Below are positions 11,535-22,577 of a DNA stretch of 64,000 nt, one piece after another. The DNA is taken from assembly GCA_024291935.2 (NCBI GenBank), contig CM044306.1:8320001-8384000 (forward strand), given 5' to 3'. Under the pieces are notes generated by a model. The model had not been told where the DNA came from and ran no database searches. It saw only the letters and a list, made by a program, of their open reading frames with translations. Source of the stretch: Okapia johnstoni. Taxonomy: Eukaryota; Chordata; Mammalia; Artiodactyla; Giraffidae. Every line of letters starts with the position of its first letter. Positions within the stretch are counted from its first letter, which is position 1. The translations under genes were made by a program, and so were the position numbers.

Positions 11535-12176
11535 CCTTGAAAAGATCTTTTGAGGTCGAGGAGGTTGAGACGCCCAACTCCACTCCACCCCGGAGGGTCC
11601 AGACGCCGCTGCTCCGGTCCTCTGTGGCCAGCTCCACACAGAAATTCCAGGACCTGGGTGTGAAGAACTCTGAGCCTGCAGCCCGCCATGTAGACTCCCT
11701 GAGCCAGCGATCCCCCAAGGCCGCCCTGCGAAGGGTTGAGCTCTCCGGGCCCAAGGCTGAGCCCGTGTCTCGGCGCACTGAGATCTCCATCGACATCTCG
11801 TCCAAGCAGGTAGAGAACGCCGGCACCACCGGGCCGTCCCGGTTCGGGCTCAAGCGGGCCGAGGCGCTGGGCCACAAGACGCCGGAGCCCGCCCCCCGGA
11901 GGACGGAGATCACCATAGTCAAGCCCCAGGAGTCAGCCCACCGGAGGATGGAGGCCCCCGCCTCTAAGATGCCCGAGGTGCCTGCTGCCCCCGCCGCTGA
12001 CGCAGCCCCCAAGAGGGTCGAGATCCAGGTGCCCAAGCCAGCTGAAGGGCCCACCTCCCCCATCCCACCCCAGACCCTGGAGAATTCAGAACTCGTCCCG
12101 ATGTCTCAGCTGCAGAGCAGGCTGGAGCCCAAGCCCCAGGCCCCCGCGGCCGAGATCCCACCCAAGAGCCAGGAGG
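11535..12176 (+). CDS. SEPTIN9: Septin 9, large N-terminal exon (partial CDS, 213 complete codons)
   Basis: The translation begins (A)LKRSFEVEEVETPNSTPP and is recognised as the N-terminal region of septin 9, a GTP-binding cytoskeletal protein that assembles into septin filaments and binds microtubules and actin. The exon has acceptor CAG at 11532-11534 after a pyrimidine tract, and donor GTGAGT at 12177-12182. It starts with the last two bases of an Ala codon and ends with the first base of the next codon, so its 642 bases keep phase. The region is Pro/Arg-rich and disordered. Counting Leu at 11537 as 1, it contains six [K/R]-R-x-E motifs at residues 65-68, 79-82, 106-109, 121-124, 136-139 and 159-162, plus degenerate copies near 19-22 and 50-53. 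Repeats of this kind are reported to bind tubulin in SEPT9. The Arg at codon 79 (11771-11773) and Ser at codon 84 (11786-11788) correspond, as I recall the numbering, to the human neuralgic amyotrophy sites R88 and S93. The GTPase domain and C-terminus lie on exons outside the window. Confidence 0.97.
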
Positions 12177-12182
12177 GTGAGT
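12177..12182 (+). other. SEPTIN9: Splice donor of the septin 9 exon (GTGAGT)
   Basis: GAGG|GTGAGT matches the vertebrate donor consensus. If the intron were retained, the frame would meet a TAG at 12182-12184, two codons into the intron. Confidence 0.92.
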
Positions 12183-13082
12183 AGCAAGGCGCCAGTCACC
12201 TGTGCTGTGATGATTTGGGGAGTGGGGAGCTGTCTTTGCCCTGGAATCTTGGAGAAAGAGCTGAATATTGAGTTGGGAGGTAGTCTATACTGAAATCTCA
12301 AGGGCGGGGACTGTGGGGCTCTTTCTGTCCCACAGTGGACCACAGTGCAGCAAGCTGGATTTCAGTTAGACTCTGCAAAGAATCTCTGGGTTGTGAGGAT
12401 CTCCCTTTAATTAGTCAACAGGGCCGTGGTGTAACCACTGCTGCGACCCCAGGATGTGGGGGCAGGAACCGGGACAGGCTCGTGTTGGGGCGGGATGGCT
12501 TTGAGACCCCAGGACAGGCTCTCGCAGTCCTGGTGGTCGGTGGTCCCTGGGCCTTGGAGAGGCAGGCTCGGGTTCTAGAAGGGTGACAGCTGCCCTGCAG
12601 GTGCCTCCAGGGCAGAGGTTGCGGGAGGTGGGAGGGGGCGGTTCCTGCACTGGAGGGTCTTCCTCCCAAAGGAGGGAGGGTTGTGCCCAGATGCAAAGGG
12701 AATATGACAGCGCCTCATCTCTGCATGCTAGGATTTTCAGGGCTGCCAGGAGGGATCCCAGGCCAGGGGGCCCTGTGATTCCTGCCCACATCTCTGTTCA
12801 GGGCTCTTCTGCTGTCTAGGGGGCGAGTAGGGGCGTGGCTACCATCCTTGGAGGGTCTAGACCCAGACTTGTGCTCATGGGGAGCTCACAGCGGAGGCGG
12901 TGCTGTCCTGTGAAACACCATTGCTGTCCCCTGCCCCACAATGAGGCTCTTGGCCCCACAGGCTGTGTTAAGGTGTCGGCTGAGCTGTGAGCCTGTTGAA
13001 AGCTGGATCCAGTTGTAATCCTGGGACTCTGAGCTTAGTAAATGTTCAAAGTGTCCCTTGGGTTGGACAGGCAGAACATACT
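12183..13082. other. Intronic sequence, nothing recognised
   Basis: Unique GC-rich intron downstream of the septin 9 exon. No exon or repeat family seen. Confidence 0.5.
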
Positions 13083-13506
13083 GGGTTTTTTATTAACCTT
13101 TTAAAAATTACTTTTAATTGTGGTAAAACACATATAGTGTTGACCATTGTAGCCGTTTTTAAGTGTACAGTTCATGCATATTAAATACGTTCTGTTGTTG
13201 TGCAACTGTCACCACCATCCATCTCCACAACTTTTTCATCTTCCCACCTGAAACTCTGTCCCCATTAACTTCCCCCAACCCCTAGCACCTGGAGCCCACC
13301 TTCCTACTTTCTGTCTCTGAGTTTAACTACTCTGGGTCCTTCATGTAGGTGGAATCCTAAATATTTGTCCTTTTGTGTCTGGTTTATTTCACTTTGCACA
13401 TCTTCAGAGTTCATCCGTGTTGCAGCAGGTATCAGAATTTCCTTCCTTTTTTAAGGCTGAATAATATTCCATTCTATGCATAGACCACACTGCTTATCCA
13501 TCCATT
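13083..13506 (-). mobile_element. Ancient L1 (L1M-type) 3' fragment, reverse orientation, part 1
   Basis: The plus strand reads aattgtggtaaaacacatat, gtgcaactgtcaccaccatc and ggctgaataatattccattc, the complement of old L1 3' sequence. It is interrupted by the younger L1 at 13507 and resumes after 15557. The 13-base flanking copy ttatccatccatt at 13494-13506 is the left target-site duplication of that younger L1. Confidence 0.8.
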
Positions 13507-13521
13507 TTTTTTTTTTTTTTT

Positions 13522-13588
13522 GGTAAGTATTCAGTACATATTTGTTGTTTTGAAAATTCCTTTGAAAGCCTATTTCTTATTTTTCCTC
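13522..13588 (-). mobile_element. Possible 3'-transduced segment of the L1
   Basis: About 67 bases lie between an inner A-tract directly after the L1 3' end and an outer A-tract directly next to the target-site duplication. This is the arrangement left when L1 transcription reads past its own poly(A) signal and carries downstream genomic DNA. An unusual 3' UTR variant is the alternative. Confidence 0.45.
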
Positions 13589-13663
13589 TTTTTTTTTTAT
13601 TGAAGGATAATTGCTTTACAGAATTTTGTTGTTTTCTATCAAACCTCAGTGTGAATCAGCCAT

Positions 13664-13930
13664 GTTGCTAAGTCGCTTCAGTTGTGTCCGACTCTGTGCG
13701 ACTCCATAGATGGCAGCCCACCAGGCTCCCCCGTCCCTGGGATTCTCCAGGCAAGAACACTAGAGAGGGTTGCCATTTCCTTCTCCAGTGCATGAAAGTG
13801 AAAAGTGAAAGTGAAGTGGCTCAGTCGTGTCTGACCCTTCGCGACCCCATGGACTGCAGCCTACCAGGCTCCTCTGTCTGTGGGATTTTCCAGGCAAGAG
13901 TACTGGAGTGGGGTGCCATTGCCTTCTCTG
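13664..13930 (-). mobile_element. Bov-A2 SINE (dimeric), inserted in the L1, reverse orientation
   Basis: Two Bov-A monomers in tandem joined by a tgaaagtgaaaagtgaaagt linker, the standard Bov-A2 structure. It is flanked by an imperfect 11-base target-site duplication: gaatcagccat at 13653-13663 and gaattatccat at 13931-13941. Confidence 0.93.
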
Positions 13931-14368
13931 GAATTATCCATAGGTATACATATATTCCCTCCCTTTTGAACCTCCCTCCCAGCTCCCTCTCCATCCCACC
14001 CCTCTAGGTTGATACTGAGCCCCTGTTTGAGTTTCCTGAGCCATACAGCAAATTCCCCTTGGCTACCTATTTTACATATGGTAATGTAAGTTTCCATGTT
14101 ACTCTTTCCATACATCTCACCCTCTCCTCCCCTCTCCCCATGTCCATAAGTCTATTCTCTATGTCTGTTTCTCCATTGCTGCCCTGTAAATAAATTCTTC
14201 AGTACCATTTTTCTAGATTCCATGTATGTGTGTTATAATACGATATTTATCTTTCTCTTTCTGACTCACTTCACTCTGTATAATAGGTTCTAGGTTCATC
14301 TACCTCATCAGAACTGACTCAAATGCTTTCCTTTTTATAGCTAAGTAATACTCCGTTGTGTATATGTA

Positions 14369-15626
14369 CTACAACTTCTTTATCCATTCATCTGTCGATG
14401 GACATCTAGCTTGCTTCCATGTTCTGGCTATTTTAAATAGTGTTGCAGTGAACAATGGGATACATGTGTCTTTTTCAATTTTGGTTTCCTCAGGGTATAT
14501 GTCTAGGAGTGGGATTGCTGGGTCATATAGTGGTTTTCTTCCTAGTTTTTTAAGGAATCTCTGTACCATCTTCCATAGTGGCTGTATCAATTTACATTCC
14601 CACCAACAGTGCAAGAGTGTTTCCCTTTCTCCACACCCTCTCCAGCATTTATTGTCTGTAGACTTTTTGATGAGGGCCATTCTGACCCGTGTGAGGTGAT
14701 ATCTCATTGTAGTTTTGATTTGCGTTTCTCTAACAATGAGCAACGTTGAGCATCTTTTCATTGGTTGTTAGCCATCTGTGTGTCTTCTTTGGAGAAATGT
14801 CTGTTCAGGTCTTTTTCCCACTTTTTGATGGGGTCGTTTGTTTTTCTGGCATTGAGCTGTCTGAGCTGCTTGTATATTTTGGAAATTGATCCTTTGTCAG
14901 TTGTTTCATTTGCTATTATTTTTTCGCTTCCTGAGGGCTGTCTTTTCACCTTGCTTAGCTTCCTTTGCTGTGCAAAAGCTTTTAAGTTTAATCAGGTCCC
15001 ACTTGTTTCCTTTTGTTTTTATTCCCGTTACTCTAGGAGGTGGGTCATAGAGGATCTTGCTTTGATTTATGTGATAGAGTGTTCTGCCTATGTTTTCCTC
15101 TAAGAGTTTTATAGTTTCTGGTCTTACATTTAGGTCTTTAATCCATTTTGAGTTTATCTTTGTATATGGTGTTAGGAAGTGTTCTAATTTCATTCTTTTA
15201 CATGTAGCTGTCCAGTTTTCCCAGCACCATTTATTGAAGAGGCTGTCTTTGCCCCATTGTATATTCTTGCCTCCTTTGTCAAAAATAAGGTAGCCATAGG
15301 TGCAGGGGTTTATTTCTGGGCTTTCTATCTTGTTCCATTGGTCTATATTTCTGTTTTTCTGCCAGTACCATACTGTCCTGATGACTGTAGCTTTGTAGTG
15401 TAATCTGAAGTCAGGAAGATTGATTCCTCCAGCTCCATTCTTCTTTCTCAAGACTGCTTTGGCTATTCGGGGGTCTTTTGTGTTTCCATATGAGTTGTGA
15501 AGTTTTTTGTTCTAGTTCTGTGAAAAATGCCCTTGGTAATTTGATTATCCGTCCATTGTTGATGGACACCTTGTATCCGCCTGCTTGGCTGTTGTGAGTA
15601 AAGCTGCTGTGAACTTGGGTGTACAA
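14369..15626 (-). pseudogene. L1 ORF2 C-terminal remnant, frameshifted
   Basis: Three minus-strand open segments, read from high to low coordinates, carry consecutive parts of the L1 ORF2 C-terminal region: 15451-14906 (with the GGINLPDF and WCWENW blocks), 14949-14758, and 14761-14369 (with the Cys-rich segment [20 protein letters not shown]). They lie in different frames, so at least two frameshifts separate them. A further open segment at 15626-15411 covers the preceding residues and runs into flanking DNA. No reverse transcriptase motif is present. This is a dead retrotransposon fragment. Confidence 0.85.
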
Positions 15627-15660
15627 ATATCTCTAGTTCCTGCTCTAAGTTCTTTCTTTA
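15558..15660 (-). mobile_element. Ancient L1M fragment, part 2
   Basis: Resumes the old L1 interrupted at 13506: gatggacaccttg, ggctgttgtgagtaaagctg and cttgggtgtacaaatatctc are the expected continuation of part 1. Confidence 0.7.
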
Positions 15661-15816
15661 AAAAAACAAAACAAAACAAAATACACAATATATTTATTTG
15701 GCTGCCCCAGGTGTTAGTTGCAGCATGTGGGATCTAGTTGTTTGACCAGGGATCGAACCCAGGCCCCCGCATTGGGAGTAGGGAGTATTAGCCACTGGAC
15801 CACCAGGGAAGCCCCT
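15661..15816 (-). mobile_element. CHR-type SINE, reverse orientation
   Basis: Begins with an A/C-rich tail complement, then ggctgccccaggtgttagtt, gaccagggatcgaacccagg and ggaccaccagggaagcccc, the complement of a CHR SINE head. Confidence 0.82.
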
Positions 15817-17560
15817 AACTTTCCTTTCTAAATGAGAATTTTCCTGTGGTCGGTGGACGTGGGGGCTTGTGATAGGGTGAGGTAGGGGTGTTGGTGGAGC
15901 AGCCGCCTTCTTCTCAAGGCGCATATTTGACTGAGCGGGTCGGGTGGGGCGAGGGGCTGACTCTGAATTTCCCGTGACGCTGGGCCACAGTCTGGCAGCA
16001 GAGACCAGAGGTCCCTCTCAGCCCTGCTGTGTGAGTCTGCGTCTCCCCAGACGTGACCCTGCAGAGCCGCCCCACCCCCCAGGCACCGTGTCAGGACACG
16101 TGGCCTGTGTTTGTGGAGTGGCCGGGAGGCTGTTTCCTCCTGCTCTTCTGTTGGTCCAGGGCCTTGGCTGCCGGATGCGGCTCGCTCCTGGGGGTGAGGT
16201 GTTCACGCTCAGCTGAGTCAAACAGGATGTGACTGGGTAGACGGTCATCAACCATCCTTGATGAGACTTGGCCCTGGATATAGAGGTGGTCCCGCTCCGG
16301 GGGGACAGGCAGCGGGTGTCCGCTCAGGGTGGCACTGGCCTGGGCCGTCAGGGAGGGCAGGGTGGGGCCTCAGGCACGTCCAGGAAGGTCTTCCTCCAGT
16401 GGTGGACACTGCTGGGATTTAACTAGGAAAAGGGGGGTGGGGAGGAGCCTTCCCGGCTAAGGCCAGTCCAGGGTGCTGGGGAGCCTAGTGTCGGGGCCAG
16501 GGCTGTGTGGTTTTTCCAGGGGAAAGAATTTCAGTGTCTGAGCAGGGTACTGGAGCCCCGGACCCACAGCTCCTCTGTGCAGATGGGTATCAGGCTCTTT
16601 GTGGAGAGGTCCATGGGCCAGGGCAGCTGTCCTCCTGGACCATGAGCAGGGGGTCGGTGTATGTGCCAGTCGAGTGTGTACCCGTGTGTGAATTACATGT
16701 GTGCCGAGCCCGCTCCTCCGTGTCTTATAGGCTTGGTGGCGAAGCGGCTCTCTGAGGCCAGTGCTCACAGGCTGAGAACTCTTTGATGCATTTGAAGCAG
16801 GTGGGGGTTGGGTAGATGCTATGGAGGAAGGATGCTTGGATTTGGAGGAGGTGAAGGCTTGGATGAGTCTGTTTGGGAGAATGCTTTCCATTTAAAACAG
16901 TGCTTCAGAAGTCACCTTGGGGTGAGCCTGGAGGTAACACAGGGCGAGGTGTGGACTGGGAGGAGGAAGCAAGGCCTGCTGAGGGCTGGGTGATTCGCCC
17001 TTTACCTGCTCGGCCTTGGACGTCCAGTCCTGAGGTCCTGGGCAAGTGCAGGTGAAGGTCAGAGCCCGATGGAGGGGTATTCCCAGCATTTATTGTTGGG
17101 GCTTCTGGGGGACCCCAGGTCTGAAACCCCCAACTCCTAGTCCCTGTTCTTAGGCTTCATCGGCTTTTCCTTCCTTCCCCTCCTCTGGTTTTGGTCTGTC
17201 CAGCCTCTTCAGGCACCTTGGCTTCACTTCCTGTCCATCTGTCCTGCAGACCTGGCACTCCCATCCCCTTCCACCTTTCCATGGGTAGGGTGTGGGGAGT
17301 TGGGGTGGCAGCTCCCAGAAGCCCCACACCCTGCAGGCCCTGCTCTGACTGGTTGTTCTCTTTGTGCTCACAACCACACCCCCCTGGGGGGGGGGCAGCT
17401 GGTGCTGCAGGGGCAAAGGATCAGGGAGATTGGGAGGTTTGTGCCCTCTGATCAGACTCAGCCCTCTGCCTTTACCTCCAGGAAGCCTTCCAGACTGAGA
17501 CATGGTTGCAGGACAGGGTCTCCTGGGACTTCAGCTGAATTGCTCCTAGATTGACCTCCC
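15817..17560. other. Intronic sequence, nothing recognised
   Basis: GC-rich unique sequence. A perfect short C6/G10 opposition lies near 17380-17396. No exon or repeat family was identified. Confidence 0.5.
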
Positions 17561-17599
17561 TAAAGTACAGCACTAATGAAATCTATGTCCACTCTGGGT

Positions 17600-17935
17600 C
17601 TTCACTGTTCATTTGCCTGGGGTGGTGCCAGATGGATTCACTGTCTTGTGTAGCTCACGCCTCTCTGCTTCCCAGCTCTTCCTGCTCTGGTCCTTTCATG
17701 ATCTCCCATAGGCCATCTTTTCTCACACCGATTCTGCCCTGACCTCCTGATCCCTAGCCTTGTCCTTCTACATAGCACTGCTTTTGAACTCCTATGCATC
17801 CTTCAAAGCCTTACTCAAATGGCCCCCCTCCCACTGACAGGAAGAAGACCTCGAATTCTTGTGCCTTTTTGCATCTTTCTCATGTGGAATACCATATGTT
17901 TGACTTAGAATGTAAATTTTTTGTGTCTGAAGCCT
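17600..17935 (+). mobile_element. L2 LINE relic
   Basis: Segments such as ttccttctacatagcactgc-like text, 'catccttcaaagccttactc' and 'gacaggaagaagacctcgaa' follow the order of the L2 3' region. Old and diverged. Subfamily not assignable by eye. Confidence 0.5.
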
Positions 17936-18215
17936 TCTTTCCTCTGCTAGACACTTTTTAACACAAAAGCAGTTTTTCAGAATGCTGTTTCTTTAAAATT
18001 TGGAAAATATAGACATTAGAAAAACAGCTGTAATTTACCTGTAAGTCATCAATATCACTCTTAATATTTGCTGTGCTTTCTTCAGAATTCCCTCCCTGCC
18101 CCGCACTGGATTCTAGGTTACTTAAGGATGTAGCTGTTGTCTTTTTTTAAAAAATAGACTCTCGTGAGCTACTGAGTGACTTAGACATAGTAGGTGCTCA
18201 GTAAAACAATGTTAG
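17936..18215. mobile_element. AT-rich old LINE-like relic
   Basis: Contains aaaatttggaaaatatagac and gtaagtcatcaatatcactc-type sequence and a tail gtaggtgctcagtaaaacaa. Looks like diverged LINE 3' material. Family uncertain. Confidence 0.4.
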
Positions 18216-20675
18216 AGGAGTGACATGGGGATGGCTTTTCGGTGGCTCTTGTAGGCAGATGCAGGGACTTTCAGGGAACCCCATGGGACCTCCCCAAGGG
18301 CCAAGCAGATACTTTTTGGGTCAACCGAGAACCCACAGGTCTGATCCACTCACTGTGGCATGCTGAGTTCTTGGTTTCTGAGATTGATGATCCCTGTCCA
18401 TGGACTTAGCATCTCCATTCTTGCTCCTTTCTTGGGCTCTGGGTGGGAATGGCCTTGCCTTCTCTCCCAGGTCCCTGCTCTTCCCCCTTGCCCCTGCCTG
18501 GGTGGCCCTGGGTGGGGCTGGGCCCCAGGACCCAGAACCACGTCTGCTTGGCGGGCTCCTGGCTCTGCCTCCCCCGGGAGCCACCCCCCGTGGCTCCACC
18601 AGCCAAGTTTCCCTGAGGCTGCCTTATAAGGCGGGCACTGGCCGCTCACTCGTGGGTCTGATTCTTTGCCGTCTCTGAATGCTCACTGGGGGCTGTGGGA
18701 GAGGCCGGGGTGACCGGACAGAGTGACGAGTGGAGTGTCCCCAGACTGGCGCCCTGCTGAGCACTTGGGCGTGTCCTGGCTCCAGTCCATGGGCCTACTG
18801 GTTCCAAGCCACCACTATGCGTCACCCCTTCCCCCCCCACTTCCCAGCCTCAATTTCTTGATCTGTCAGATGAGGGAAGAGTGGGCCTGCTGGCCTGAGT
18901 AGAGGGGGGGGAGTGGTCATGGTCTGAGCGCTCCAGGTGCAGCTGCACCTTCCCAGCCCCCAACGGCCAAGCCAGGTGTGGTGCCGGGGGTCCCTTGTGA
19001 TGTGGGCATGATCTTGGGGTGGGGCAGATGCAGCAAGAGTCTTGGTAGGGTCGCCCTCTGACTTAAAACCTCTGGAATATGCTTGGTCATGCGTAGAGTC
19101 TTGAGGAAGGTGGACATCAGACGCCACCCCCCATGACTCTGGTGGTGGGTATGGCTTTTTGGCAGACCAGGTGAACCTGCCACCTTCCAGATGTACCTGG
19201 GTCCTGTGTTGGGGGCTGGGGCAGAGCAGGGAAGAACCTGATTCCCCAACGTGGGGAATCATGGGGGCTACAAGCACAGGGCCCAGGAGAGAGCAACCCA
19301 TCTCCCTTGCTGGCCTTCCCAGCTGTCTGCCAAGCCCAGCCCGGTGGTGTGGGGAAGAAGCAAGGGTGCATCCAGGGAATGCAGCCGAGCAGCTGCGGAA
19401 TGCCTTAAATAGAGACGGGCACAGCTGTGGGCGCGGGCTGGGCAGGCAGGCAGGCGCTGGCTGCAGGCGGGCCCGCTCTCTGCCTCCCTGCAGCTTGCAG
19501 GCTGCGGCCCTGACCACCCAGCCCGGTTCCGGGATGGAGCTGGGCGAGGCCTCCCGGGTGCCCATCCTGGGAAGCCGAGCAGCTGCCAGGAGAGGGGCTG
19601 AGTCCGTAGCCGCGGCCTCTCAGGCCCAACAGCTGCTGGGAGCCAGTGTCTGCACAATGGGGCTGCTGTCCGGGGGATGCACTCGCTCCAGACAGCCACA
19701 CTCTGTGGACAGAGGATGCATTCAGTGCCCCGGGGGCGGGGGCAGCTGGGACCCCTGCCTGGCGCCCCGCAGAGTGGGCGGCCCTGCCCCGACCCCAGGT
19801 TCTGACAGGCAGCCTAAAGGATGGTGCCACGTGGTTCCCAGTGGCCCGAGGTGGTCAAGTGTGGACACAGGGCTGCGGGTCCGAGAGCTGTTGGGGGTGG
19901 GGGAGGGTACCTTCTCTGGTCTAGGTGTGACTTCCTTTTCTGTATTTTATCCAATTTGGCTTTCCCTGCCCCGGACCTCTCTGTGGGTGTCACAGGAGCC
20001 CCCCCGGAGTTCCAGGGGCTCCCGGACTACTGGTTGTAGTTAATGAGCAGAGGCAGCTCGTGCCCAGAACTGAGCATCCAGTTCTCTGAGCAGGGGGACC
20101 TCCCCTCCCTGTTCCTAGGCTGCCACTGGGCACACCCCTTCTGGAACCACCCCCCCCGGGGTTCTAGGGAACCTGATTTGAGAACCCGTGGTCTGTCCAG
20201 CACAGTTCAGAGAAACCCACGCTGGCCTCAGCAAGGAGTTGGGAAGCACAAGTGGCCTCGGACATCACCTCTTCCATCTTCCTCCTTCTAAAACACAGAA
20301 TGTTCAAGCAGGAAGCCATCCGGGAGGCCTTGTCCACTTGTCCGTGGAAGAAATGGCCCTCAGGCCGCCTGTCCCGCCCTGGTCTGATGACATGTGCTCC
20401 CCGAGTCCTTTTCCTCATTGCAGTGGGACGAACTCCTCCTGCACAGTGTCGTTAGAACAAAAGTGCTAACATGTGAGGACCGCCAGTGCAGACCCAGCCC
20501 CCGGGAGGTTTTGTTAAACAAGCTCATGAACGAAAACCAAACGCAGCCTTGTTTAATGAACGGGCGCGGTCTGGCCTTGCACGCTGCCCGTTCATCCCTG
20601 AGCTTGTGGTCCACGCGCTGCTCTGTATTCCTGGTCCCCTTTGCCCTCTCAGCCCCGTCGCCTTTTCCTCTTCCA
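18216..20675. other. GC-rich intronic sequence
   Basis: No exon recognised. The stretch 19380-19800 is comparatively CpG-rich and contains the motif cluster described separately at 19385-19440. Long open frames on both strands at 18822-20043 have no recognisable family and differ in frame with no codon preference evident. I treat them as chance. Confidence 0.45.
19385..19440. promoter_or_regulatory. Candidate enhancer or promoter: E-box/TEAD/CArG-like cluster
   Basis: Within about 50 bases the sequence holds CAGCTG (19390-19395), a GGAATG TEAD-type motif, CCTTAAATAG (a CArG- or TATA-like box one base off CArG consensus) and a second CAGCTG. Such grouping is typical of muscle or smooth-muscle control regions. 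Only motif content supports it. Confidence 0.3.
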
Positions 20676-20975
20676 ATTCTTTTTTTTTTTTTTTAATAAA
20701 TTTATTTATTTTAGTTGGGGGCAAATTACTTTACAATATTGTAGTAGTTTTTGCCATACATTGACATGAATCAGCCATGGGTTCACATGTGCTCCCCCTC
20801 CCGAACCCTCCTCCCACCTCCCTCCCCATCCCATCCCTCTGGGTCATCCCAACGCTCCATCCCTGAGCATCCGTCCCATGCATAGAACATGGAATGGTGT
20901 TCCGCTTCACATATGACAATATACATGTTTCAATGTTATTGTCCCAGAACGTCCCACCCTCACCTTCTCCCTCTT
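20676..20975 (-). mobile_element. Ruminant L1 3' end fragment, reverse orientation
   Basis: A 16-base T-run, then caaattactttacaatattg and tgacatgaatcagccatggg, followed by the C-rich ctcccgaaccctcctcccac stretch typical of the bovid L1 3' UTR read in reverse. Confidence 0.8.
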
Positions 20976-21109
20976 GAAAGCAGTGCATGGCTGTTGGTAG
21001 AAGAGAAGTCAAGGTCACATTAAATGTGAAAACGAACCCTTTCCCCAGGAGAGCCCGTGTGGTCGGCGGAGCGTGCTCTGTGTCCTTCTGGATTTTGCAC
21101 GTGTGTATT

Positions 21110-22255
21110 TTTCCCATTTAATGACGCTGTGGGTTTGGTGCATTCCTCTTAATAGCTGTGTCCTCGGCCCTTTACGCAGTCCTGCCCCTCTTGTCCGGCT
21201 TCATCTGTGATCAGCGAGGCTTTATGAACATTCTCATGCTTATACGTATGCGCATGTGACTTTTGGATAGACCTCTAGGAGTGGAATTTCTGCACCAAAG
21301 AATGTGTGTATTGAAAATGTTGATCCTTGTTGCCACGTTGGCATCTAAAGTAGCTACATCAGTTTTTCATGGTGACTGTAGAGCAGTACTATAGACCCCT
21401 TGCCGTCGGTGGAGAGGCTGAAGGCTATCTGATGGGTGTTTTATTCTATGCATCTCTTATTAAGTGGGGGCATGGTAGCTTTCCTTTCTTTACAGGTCAA
21501 GGGCCCACGGTTCCCTGTGAACTGCTTGTTCCTGTCCTTGGTTTATTTTTTTCCCAGTTGGGTGGTTAGTCCTTTTCTTGTTGACTTTTCTTTTAAAGAG
21601 TTCCTGTACACCTTTGTTGTAGCTGTTACCCATGTTTTTCCCAGTTGTTGACTTTTAATTCTAGTGTGCTTTTCTAAACAGAGATTTTTGAACTCTTAGG
21701 TTGTCAAGTTTTTTGTTTTTCTTTTCTCTTGCAAGGGTTGATGTCCTGCTTAGAGGCTGCCTGCATTCTCAAATCATAGGGAAAAAATTCACTCAGGTTT
21801 TCTTCTGGTACTTTTATGGTTTCATTTTTATGTACTGAAATCATTAATCCATTGGAATTTATTTGGGTTTGAGCTGCGAGGTAGGGATACACAATTTTTC
21901 TACAGATAATACACGTGTGAGCTTGGTCTACAGAGGCCGGGCATGTGTGCGCCTGCTATTTTTATCAGTTTTGGTGTCAGTGTCGTGCTGGCTTAGCAAA
22001 AATAATTTGGATGCATTTCTTTCCCCCTCCCTCTGTGTTCTGGAACATTTTAAGCAGCTACAAAATCATCTCCGTGTTAAAACTTTTAAAGAATTCACCA
22101 GTGAAACCATCCGAGCCAGATACTTTTGTGGGAGACCTGTCTTTTAAAAAGTCTTTTTTTCCATAGGTTCGTTTGAGTTTGGGGGGGTTTTCTTCTCCTA
22201 TTTTGTATCTTTTTTTTTTCTTTCTAGAAAGTCATTCTTTAAGCTGTGTAAAATC
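21110..22255 (-). mobile_element. Ancient L1M relic, reverse orientation
   Basis: AT-rich block. Parts such as 'ggagtggaatttctgcacca', 'aatccattggaatttatttg' and 'aagaattcaccagtgaaacc' read as the complement of old L1 3' and ORF2 sequence. Heavily diverged, no open ORF2. Confidence 0.65.
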
Positions 22256-22259
22256 CCTC

Positions 22260-22577
22260 AGGGGCTTCCTTGGTGGCTCAGTGGTAAAGAATCCGCCTGC
22301 CAGTGCAAGAGATGCAGGTTTGATCCTTGATCTGGGAAGACCCCACATGCCGAGGAACAACTAAGCCTGTGCGCCGCAACTATGGAGCCTGTGCTCTGGA
22401 GCCCGGGAGCCGCAACTACTGTAGCCCGTGCACCCTAGAGCCCATGCTCTGCAACAAGAGAAGCCTCTGCAGTGAGAAGCCCGTGCACCACAACTAGAGA
22501 GTAGCCCCCCCGCCTCGCCGCAGCAACAAAGATGGTGCAGCCATAAATAAATAAATAAACAAGAAATTAAAAAAAAA
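22260..22577 (+). mobile_element. CHR-type SINE, forward orientation, long form
   Basis: Head ggcttccttggtggctcagt and ggtttgatccttgatctggg, then the repetitive gccgcaactatggagcctgt, gagccgcaactactgtagcc and gtgcaccacaactagagagt body, ending with ataaataaataaa and an A-run. Confidence 0.85.

Larger units (their letters stand above)
13507..15544 (-). mobile_element. Ruminant L1, 5'-truncated, reverse orientation
   Basis: On the minus strand this is the 3' part of an L1: the C-terminal third of ORF2, 3' UTR and poly(A). It is flanked by near-identical 13-base target-site duplications (13494-13506 and 15545-15557, one mismatch). The element disrupts an older L1M and is itself disrupted by a Bov-A2 at 13664-13930. 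Two poly(A) tracts, seen as T-runs at 13505-13521 and 13589-13598, enclose about 67 bases that do not look like L1. ORF1 and the endonuclease and reverse transcriptase domains are absent, so it cannot be autonomous. Confidence 0.88.

Noticed and set aside
19159..20043. 294-codon plus-strand frame
   Set aside because: Equally long minus-strand frames overlap it, composition is Gly/Pro/Ser-rich as expected from GC-rich DNA, and no domain is recognised.
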